Below, in pieces: positions 56,719 to 64,000 of a stretch of DNA of 64,000 bases. This stretch comes from Micractinium sp. NFX-FRZ. Its lineage: Eukaryota > Chlorophyta > Trebouxiophyceae > Chlorellales > Chlorellaceae. Position 1 is the stretch's first letter; every line of letters starts with the position of its first letter. Below the pieces are notes generated by a model that was given only the letters and a program-made list of their open reading frames with translations, was not told where the DNA came from and did not search any database. The position numbers and the translations under genes are program-made. The DNA is taken from assembly GCA_029339195.1 (NCBI GenBank), contig JAPTJF010000190.1, positions 43,328 through 107,327 of the forward strand. Direction: 5' to 3'.

Positions 56719-56856
56719 GTGTAGGGTTTATCGAACCATACAGTTAAACGTGTACTTCAGCAACTAGGGAGCCGAAGGTAAGCAACTGGAAAGAACGAGG
56801 TGTTGGTACGAAGAGGCCACTGGTTGGCGCCTATCAAGGGGTGCTGCCGCCGTCTG

Positions 56857-59800
56857 CTACCGCCGTCGCAGGTCAGCTGGGCAGCGCATCTTGGTGAAGC
56901 GCCCCGGGCCCGCCTGCTCTAGCCTGCCGCCCCCGTCCAGCCACCACCACCAGCGCCCCTCCTGCCAGCGCCGCCGGTACTCTGCCATGTCACCGCCCAC
57001 CTCCACCGCCGTCTGCAGCACCTGCTCCAGCGCCTCCCACCTGCACCCAGCCACCCAGCCAGCCAGCCAGGGAAGCGTGCGAATGAGTGCGGCTATAGGC
57101 ACAGACAGGACGGCAGAACCTGACCAGCCTACAAGAAGCTAGTTAGTTAGGGTGCCAGCCAGCCAGCCCCGGGGCAGACGCAAGGTGGCGTCCCGCCACG
57201 GGCCTGGTCTTGCAGGATGCGTGCAACATTCCTATGTGCAGCACCCGCCAGCGCGGTGCCTACTGTGTACGGCGCAGCACCGCTCGGCTTCCTGCCTGCA
57301 GCGCCCCACTCACCGGCGGATCAGGTGCACTGACCCAACTCCCCAGCCCCTGCCCCCTGCCCCGGCAGCGCGCGCCCCACAACTGTCGACAACCAACGTG
57401 CAAACCAGAGAGCCCACAACTACCCAGTTGCCCACTCACGGCAGTACGAGGTTCCTGTTCTTGTCCCACACTGCCCCTGCCCTCTGCCTTGGCTGCGCTC
57501 TTCAAGGCAACTGTCACTCACAGGCAGGCACAATCACCGGCCACAACAACCACTTACGGCAGTATGAGGTTCCTGTTCTTGGCCCACAGCACTTCATCGC
57601 CCACCCCCTGCTGCTCGTCCACGCCAGGCGTGGAGGCTGCCCGGTCACATGCCGAGATGAGCCACCACTGCACCTGGGACTGTGTGTCCTGCAGGGGTCG
57701 ACAGGTGGCAGCCCAGCAGCAGGGGGAGCTCAGTCAGGCAGCAGCCAAACAGGCAGCAAGGCGGCTCTGAGACGCACACCAGCAGCAGCTCTGCGCCACA
57801 CCGGCTGTAAGACAGCCCGCCGCCAGGCAGGCAGCGAGGCAGGGCGCGCCCAGCAGGTGCCGCATGGCACTGCACACATCAGACTGCGGGCGGCAGCTCG
57901 ACCCAGTTTTCACCCTGCAACCCAAAGCAGTAGTACAGACACATCATGCAGTTGCAGGCGCAGTATTGACCTCGGGCCACTCTGCACACCCAGGCTACAC
58001 CAACGCAGCCCACAATGCAAGCATGCCCAACTCCTACCACTCGACAGCGGGTACTGCAGGTGCCGGTACTGCAGGCGCAGGCGGTACGCTCACCTCCATG
58101 TTGAACAGAGGGTACTGCAGGTGCGCCGGGCCCGCATCAAATCCCCACGGCTGCAGCTCAACCATGCTGCTCCCCGGACGCATGAGCCAGGTGTTTGCCT
58201 GGTTGGCGCCGTGCATGGCAACAAACACATCTGCCTGCTGGGCGGCCTGCACGCCCGACCGCAAGTCGGCCATCTCCACCTGCCAGTGGGAGAGGCAGGG
58301 GCAGGCAGGGCAGGAGGGGGAGGTTGAGTGACAGGCGGGCCCTGGGTGCGGTGAGGCCGTCATGCCACATGGCTTCTGGGACGCAGCGCACAGCTCAGCA
58401 TGCAGAGCGTAGAGACCACGGCCGCACGGCACGCTCAGCAGGAAGTGATGCCAGCTCGCAGCACACGCAGGAGACCTGCAGCTGCAGCCCAGGCAGCCAA
58501 GCACCACGGATTTCTGCCACACCACTGGCTGCCCGCACCTCTTGGCACCGAGCCCGCAACCGTTCCCCTGCCGCCGTGGTGTGCCGCCAGCGGTTGCAGC
58601 GGTCGACCAACTCCTCAGCATTGAGCAGCTGCCGGTCGGCGCTGCTGCGCTTGTGGAACACCACACGCAGCACACGCTCGCCTGTGCCTCTGCTGTTGCG
58701 GACACTGCTGCTGTTGCTGATGGCCGCCTCGGCCTGTGGAGGCTGGTCCGCCAGTGTTGAATGCTGCTCACGCTGCTGCTGCTGCTGCTGCTGTGGTTGC
58801 CAGCCAGCCTCTGCTGCCTCGCCCGCTGCCCCACCCTCCGCGTCACCTTCCGCCTGCTCCTGCTGCTGCTGCTGCCGGTAGTGCCGCGCCAGCAGCTGGC
58901 CCAGCTCGTGCAGCGGCCACCCGCTGCTGCTGATGTTGAGCCCTCGGTTGCACACAAACAGCTGCTGGAAGCAGCGCTGCGGGCCGCCCTCCCAGCTCAA
59001 CGGCAGCCCGCTGGCGGCGACCGGGCCATCTGCCCAGCCGGCAGGCACGTAGCCGCTGCCGTCAGCGGCCTGCAGCGGGTGCGGGGCGGGGGTGCGAGGT
59101 TGTGGCAGGGTAGGCTATGCACATGTGGCAGCAGCACATGCAAGTACCTGCAGCAGCACATGCCAGGTAGCAGGAGCCGTGCACCACCCATAGTGCGTGC
59201 TCGCGCACCTCCCGCCCCTACACCCCAGCATGCCTGCACCCTGCCCACCCACCCACCGGCAGGGAGGGGAGCCGAGAGGAGAAGTCGGCCCACGTCTCCA
59301 CCTGCAGGTCCAGCATGGGCTGGAACACCTGCAGGTGACGCACACACGCACAAGAGGGCAAGACGTGAATACACACGACAGCAAAACAGTAGCTAGCCAT
59401 CCCAAACAACCAAAATTCCACCTTACTGTGGGAATGAGCAAGAGGGCTAACAGTAGCTGGCCATCTCGGGGCTAACCGTCCCCGCCTCCCTTGCCTGGTA
59501 GTTCATGTCGGGAGCCGCCAGCCCCTCGGCGGTCACCAGCACCAGCCTCAAGTGCCGCGCCCAGGGGGTGCGCCGCAGCACGCCTGCGGGGTGTGTGCGA
59601 TGCAGGTCACGTGTTTGGACGCAGGGAACATGAGCCAACTGTGCATCTGCCTGACCAACACAACCTTCTCTCTGAATCAATGACATACACCCAGGCTGGG
59701 CAAGGCCTGCGCAACGGTGGTGACCGGCACCGCTGCTGGATGGCACTGGCAGAGGTGCTCTCTGTGTGCGTGCTGCGCTGCCCAAGGCCTCAACCGCACG

Positions 59801-60666
59801 TACATCTCACTCACCCAGCATCTTGGCGGCGTTGTCACGGAAGACGTGGGCAAAGTTGTTGGGCCTAAGGGGCGGGTGGTGGCAATGATGGTGAATGGGC
59901 AGAAGCACGAGGTAGGTGCATTGAGAAGGGGACAGTGGGTACCCAGAGAAGCGGGCGTGGGTGTGTAGATTGGGTTCGTAGATTGTGCAGGGCAGCAGGG
60001 TGGGGCCGGTGCAGCAGAGCGGTGCCCATAGGTAGTCAGAAGCCCTGCTGGCACCCGGCATGCAGGCAGGCAAGCAGGCAGGGCCACACCACCATGGCCG
60101 CTGCACACTCACACCCTCCACCCCTGCGCAGCTTCTCTCCCCATGCTGCTACATGGCCTAGGCCGTGCGTCTCACCACATGGAGTACCAGATGACTGGTA
60201 TGGTGCAGCGTGAGAAGATTGGTGCGCGGAGGTAGCGCATGCCTTCCTTGCCGCTGCTGGTGGCGCGCGGGCGCACGCGGATGGGGGACGGGTGCACTCG
60301 GCCGTCCCACTTGCTGCGGTCCTCATCCGGCTGTATCAGGCCCTCAACTTGCTGCTCTCCGTCCACAATGACGCTGCCCTGGTCCACGCAGGCACGCTCC
60401 AAGCGGACGCAGCTCTCCACCCATTGCGACGGCGCCGCTGCCGCCGCGCTGACGTCAGCGCACGTGACGCCGCCGGCGGCCCATGCTGCTCCCGAAGCCC
60501 GCCCCGAAGCTCCGGTGTCTTGTAAAGCAGAGGTACGTGCAGAGGGGATGTAAGACACCTTGAGCCGCGTTTGAGAGAGGAGCCAAAGGAGGAGGGCACA
60601 GGAGCCCAGCAGGGCGCCCAGCACTGGGCGGCGCAGCGGCGAATGCTGGCTGTGACGAGGCGTCAT
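56857..60666 (-). CDS. Type II membrane glycosyltransferase, GT61 (DUF563) family
   Basis: Likely Golgi or ER enzyme transferring a sugar (xylose, arabinose or GlcNAc in known relatives) to glycans. Exons in transcript order: 60666-60176, 59864-59815, 59583-59495, 59328-59257, 59069-58539, 58279-58094, 57688-57558, 57040-56857; 577 residues. A short Arg-rich cytosolic tail is followed by one signal anchor (VLGALLGSCALLLWLLSQ, about 15-32), typical of type II topology. The family signature VAMHGANQANTWLMRPGS and VELQPWGFD lies in exon 6, with MADLRSGVQAAQQADVFVAM before it. VVFHKRSSADRQLLNAEEL in exon 5 matches the RxxxR...N pattern of GT61. Exon 5 also contains Gln/Glu-rich low complexity. 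The intron after 59495 starts with GCAAGG. An exon 7 donor copy lies at 57431. Confidence 0.82.
57431..57472 (-). repeat. Intronic copy of GT61-like exon 7 donor edge
   Basis: cactcacggcagtacgaggt followed by tcctgttcttgtcccaca repeats 57551-57588 (cacttacggcagtatgaggt tcctgttcttggcccaca), coding KNRNLILP or the like. The copy keeps a functional-looking donor (GTGAGT), 118 bp downstream in transcript sense. Confidence 0.9.
58762..58797. repeat. CTG/CAG repeat coding poly-Gln in GT61-like exon 5
   Basis: ctgctgctgctgctgctgct on plus reads as glutamines on the minus strand (WQPQQQQQQQREQ). Likely variable-length linker. Confidence 0.85.
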
Positions 60667-61460
60667 TGGTGCAGCGGGATCGCCGCGGTTGGGGCCCCAA
60701 GGGGTCGGGCAGCTGGCGGCAGCTGTCCGAGCCCCCTTTGGCCGGCAAACGCCTGGTCGTGGTGCAAAAGAGCGATCAACAATGCACGGGGCAGCGGCGC
60801 ACGCTAAGCTGGTGGATCAATTAAAGAGCACCGCCACGCTGGGCACGCTGTCTCCCCATCTGCCACCGCCCGCCAGCCCTGGAACTGCCCTTCTTGTAGA
60901 CGCCCACATTCAGGCATCCCGGCTTCTCTGTCCGAATCAACCAGCATGCTATGCATCTATGCCCGGAGGCCAGGCAACTCCCAAAGCACAGCGGCAGTGA
61001 TGCTCCCACGCCGCCTCTGCCCTGAGCCAAACAAAGGCGAGCCCTATGCATGAGGGAGCGTTGCCAGTGAAAGAAAGTGAAGGCTCGTGCACGGGACGGG
61101 CACATGAGCTGCTGTTGAGGCGCAGCATCAACGCTGGCACTCAGACCTGAGTGCACCTGTGTATATGAGCTTGCTTCCCACGTCAGGCCCTGGCCGTGCA
61201 CCACTGCTGCAGCCCTCGCCACATTTCTTCACATGTACCCGACAGCGAAAGCAACCCAATATAGTAAGGGGAAACTATGTACGAGCTGCATGAATGGACT
61301 GGGACACCAGCCTGAATCTGCAGGCACTCTACTCTACTGTGAGGTGCCTGACTGAGCGTACCGCTGACTGCTGCTGACTGGACAGGGCCCCATTGCATGC
61401 GGCCCGCCGAGACGCCGTTTATCACGGGCGCTATTTGTCAACTCGAAGAGCAAACTCAGC
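60667..61460. promoter_or_regulatory. Divergent promoter region, GT61-like gene and FAD monooxygenase
   Basis: 794 bp between opposed start codons. A TATA-like atatagta lies at 61259-61266, about 195 bp before the monooxygenase ATG. No further gene was supported. Confidence 0.4.
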
Positions 61461-63712
61461 ATGCAGGCGCTGCAGCCTGCGGCAGCCGTCGCCCCGCCAC
61501 GCGCGGGCGCGTTCCTCGGCAGCACCCCTCGGCTGCGCCTTGGACCTGTTGCAGGGCGTGTAAGGGTCATGGCGGCGGACGAGGAGTCCGCCAGCGTGAG
61601 GGAGCGCCCTGGAGGCCCCACTGTTGCCGCCGCTCGCTGCAAGCCCCCGCCTTGCGTGCCCACCTTGGACACTGCCTGCACAGCCTGCACCCTCAAAATC
61701 TACACCGGCCGACTTGGAACACCCCTGTATACCTGCAGGACCATGTCGATGTGGCCATCGTGGGCGGTGGGCCAGGGGGCCTGGCCGCTGCTGCCGCCAT
61801 CATCACCGCCAGGTGTGCACTTCAGACCTCTGCCCGCTGCTGCGCCCGTGCCAGGACTCCTGTTCTCGGTCGTTCCTGCAGCTATGCCATGCCGCCGTCG
61901 GCTCTTCCCACTGTGCATGCAGACCCGGGGTAGTCGATGTGTCGCCTTCTCACACCTCGTCAGCTGTGAGAAGGCGTGCTGCCATGGGCACCGAGCAACC
62001 ACAGCTTGCCTCCAAACACATGCCACCCATGCATGCACTGGCTCCTCATGTTCTGCTGCAGATGTACAAGCGCTCCTCGCTGCGCCCCATGTGCAGCCGC
62101 TACACAACAGAGCGCCCTGTTCCCCTTTCCATTGCAGCTCCGTGCTGGGGTTGGCAGCGTTCAAGCGCAACGCGCTGTGCCCTGCACAGCAGCCCCTCTT
62201 GTTCAGGAAGCCCTGTCCCTTGCCACCCCGGTGTAGCCTGAATTGAAGGTCCCAAGCTAGTGAACTGAAGCGCCCCCTTGTGCTGCGCCAGTGCGGCGGC
62301 TCTGATTCTGCCATCTTCCCAACTCCCTCACCGCCTGAACCAAAACACCCAGACAGCCCGAGGACCCTGCTGCAGCCCCGGGACGAAGGTTGGAGTGTAT
62401 GAGCGCTCCGCGCTGCGCCCGCGTGGCGCCTCGCTGGCGGTGCAGCCCAACGGCATGCGGGCGCTGCGTGCCATCCACCCGCGCCTGGAAGATGGAGTTC
62501 TGTCCATCGACTCGCACCAGAGGGACCGCTGGTGAGCTGAAGGTGGTCCTGCACAGTCCTATTACAGCTGCATGCGCTCCGGGAGGAAGCGGCACGGAGG
62601 AAGCTGGGCAGGGGGTGAGCGGGGTGGGTATCAGAGCTGAGGGGCGGACTGGGCAGCCGCATTAGTGCTGAAAGGCGCGTGATCCCGGGCAACCTGCAGC
62701 TGCCTGCACACACTGCCCACAAAGCCCTCCGGACGGCTGCCGGGGCTTGCCATCCGCGCTCCTCACCTTGACACTCACTTCTCTGCGTCCCTGCGACTGC
62801 CCTGCCCAATCATCACTCCACCCTGCACCGCTGGAAGGAACTTTGCCTCCGATGGCTCGCTGATGCGGGTGCAGAAGAACGACGATGCGCCGCTGGAGTA
62901 TGTGCGCAGGTGAATGCAGGCTGGTCTCACAGCTGCCAACAGCCTCTAGGAGGGATAACTCGGCTTCAGCGTGTACGCAGGCACATGCTCAAGGAGCAGC
63001 TGACTGTGACAGCAAGGTGACTGGACTGGTGTGCCTTGGCTTGTCTGGATCCCTGGAGGCTTCCTCAGGCCGCAACCTCCATCTCCTTTCCTTCCATGCT
63101 GTCTGTGCGCAGGAACAGCGGGGGGGACATCGTGCTGTGCGCCTGGCACCGCCTGCAGGTGCGCCTGGGCAGAGAGGCCGTCCAGCAGTTGCGCAGAGTG
63201 TGCAGGCGCAAGACGTGAGGTATTGGCGGGGAGGTGGGGAAGGGGCAGGGGCTGCTGAGCGCACATGAGCTTGCGGAGGACTCAGGGAGCTGGGCGTGCC
63301 ATGGAGCGCAGCTGACAGGCGGGCAGCACCCGACGCAGGTCTGCCGCAGCGCCTGCTGTGGCGGCCACAGCTGTTTGATCTTTGCTGCCCTTCCCGTTCC
63401 GTCTTGTCCCAGCTGGCTGCTGCCCTCCCTCCCCGCCCCACCCCCTGCCCTCCCTGCCACTGCCGCAGGCTGTACTGGCTGCAGAGCTGCCCCCTGGGGT
63501 GCTGCACCAGGAGACCGCTTTTGACTTTTACAGCACCTCTTCCGAGGATGGGGCTGCGTCCCAAGGCGCGGCTGCCCAAGACGGCAGTGTCACCCTGCAC
63601 TTCAAGGGCGGCACGCAGCCCCCGGTGCAGGCTTCCGTGGTGGTGGGAGCCGACGGCGGGCAGTCAGCAGTGCGGGCGCAGTGCCTGGGCGATGGGGCGC
63701 CCATCTTTGCAG
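61461..63712 (+). CDS. FAD-dependent monooxygenase (zeaxanthin-epoxidase/UbiH-like fold), 3' truncated
   Basis: Flavoprotein hydroxylase or epoxidase. Exons seen: 61461-61595, 61739-61812, 62376-62531, 62838-62909, 63113-63158, 63469-63712; further exons lie beyond the window. The N-terminal 45 residues (MQALQPAAAVAPPRAGAF...LRLGPVAGRVRVMAADEES) resemble a plastid transit peptide. VDVAIVGGGPGGLAAAAAI is the Rossmann GxGxxG FAD-binding motif. It continues into VGVYERSALRPRGASLAVQPNGMRAL, which contains the usual Glu of the ribose site and the Gly-Ala-Ser-Leu stretch. VVGADGGQSAVR (exon 6) is the second FAD-binding (GD) motif. The spacing of the two motifs fits PF01494 enzymes. The 3' intron would start with GCAAGC. 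Substrate unknown: a carotenoid or quinone is possible because of the plastid-like leader. Confidence 0.8.
62053..62093 (+). repeat. Intronic copy of FAD monooxygenase exon 3 sequence
   Basis: tgtacaagcgctcctcgctg followed by cgccccatg parallels the true exon at 62396-62424 (tgtatgagcgctccgcgctg cgcccgcgt): VYERSALRPR against MYKRSSLRPM. A CTGCTGCAG acceptor precedes the copy. Confidence 0.75.
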
Positions 63713-63842
63713 GCAAGCGGGCTGGCTGCTTGAGGCGTGGCTTTGCCCCCAGCTGCTATGCTGGGTCACGGAGGGGAGGGCAGGAACAGCAGCCTGAGGC
63801 GGGCGCAGGCGGCTTCGCCAAGGGCCTAGCTCAGCTGGCACT

Positions 63843-63890
63843 TCCAGCACAGCACAGCATAGCACAGCACACAGCACAGCACAGCGCAGC
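63843..63890. repeat. CAGCA-type short repeat
   Basis: cacagcacagcatagcacag and following variants, in the presumed intron after the last visible monooxygenase exon. A similar agcacagcacag run lies at 10330-10355 in the KAT gene. Confidence 0.8.
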
Positions 63891-64000
63891 TCACTGAGGG
63901 CCCAGCGCCTGCCCTGCTCCTCACTGCGAGGCGTACCCCCGGCACGGCTACAAGCTATCCGGCGCATGCGGAGGACCTGGCCACTTGCTTGTTTTTGCTT

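Larger units (their letters stand above)
56231..56856. other. Convergent intergenic region
   Basis: 626 bp of 3' flanks, AT-richer from 56500 to 56800. Holds the two poly(A) candidates. No gene supported. Confidence 0.5.

Noticed and set aside
61700..62809. 369-codon minus-strand open frame opposite the FAD monooxygenase
   Set aside because: Overlaps three plus-strand exons with proven FAD motifs and shows no domain of its own.

Overview
The window looks like nuclear DNA of a green alga, most likely a Chlorella-type trebouxiophyte. The sequence is very GC-rich. Genes are split into many short exons by introns of roughly 100-500 bp with GT/GC donors and pyrimidine-rich CAG acceptors. UGUAA-type polyadenylation motifs follow several stop codons. 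The encoded proteins are plant/algal in character: a Lgl/tomosyn SNARE protein, a PB1-TPR protein of the Phox/CLMP1 type, an SLC25 carrier, organelle-type leaders and Ala/Gly/Ser homopolymer insertions. No operon, rRNA, tRNA, CRISPR array or intact transposon was seen. The gene models below were spliced by eye. Every model that is complete in the window gives an exon sum divisible by three.

Layout. A 5'-truncated Lgl/tomosyn-like gene (+, to 7542) is followed by a kynurenine-aminotransferase-like gene (+, 7895-12082). Next come an F-box/LRR-like gene (-, 12870-14680), a small MYND-finger gene (+, about 14994-15710), an ACC-synthase-like aminotransferase (+, 16036-20073) and an armadillo-repeat/MYND gene (+, 21173-22323). 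Then come an 18-exon PB1-TPR gene (-, 23350-30271), a leader-bearing membrane Ser/Thr kinase (+, 30551-36038), an SLC25A44-like carrier (-, 36778-39003), a cysteinyl-tRNA synthetase (+, 39370-44459), an RlmL-type RNA methyltransferase (-, 44818-48172) and a tocopherol-cyclase-like secretory protein (-, 48428-51227). After these are two tandem paralogous multi-pass membrane proteins (+, 51386-53343 and 54236-56230), a GT61-type glycosyltransferase (-, 56857-60666) and a 3'-truncated FAD monooxygenase (+, from 61461). Many neighbours are divergent pairs sharing a 150-800 bp promoter region, or convergent pairs sharing 3' flanks. The genes do not form one pathway. They are a housekeeping mix of organelle biogenesis and translation, amino-acid metabolism, vesicle traffic, glycosylation and signalling.

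The most unusual feature of the window is a recurring pattern inside introns. In at least nine unrelated genes, one edge of an exon, with its splice site and some flanking intron, is present a second and sometimes a third time as a diverged direct copy in the intron that abuts that edge. Acceptor-edge copies lie upstream of their exon and donor-edge copies lie downstream. A second pattern is that 13 of about 124 modelled introns begin with GC (GCAAG) instead of GT, and two of these are conserved between the tandem membrane-protein paralogues.
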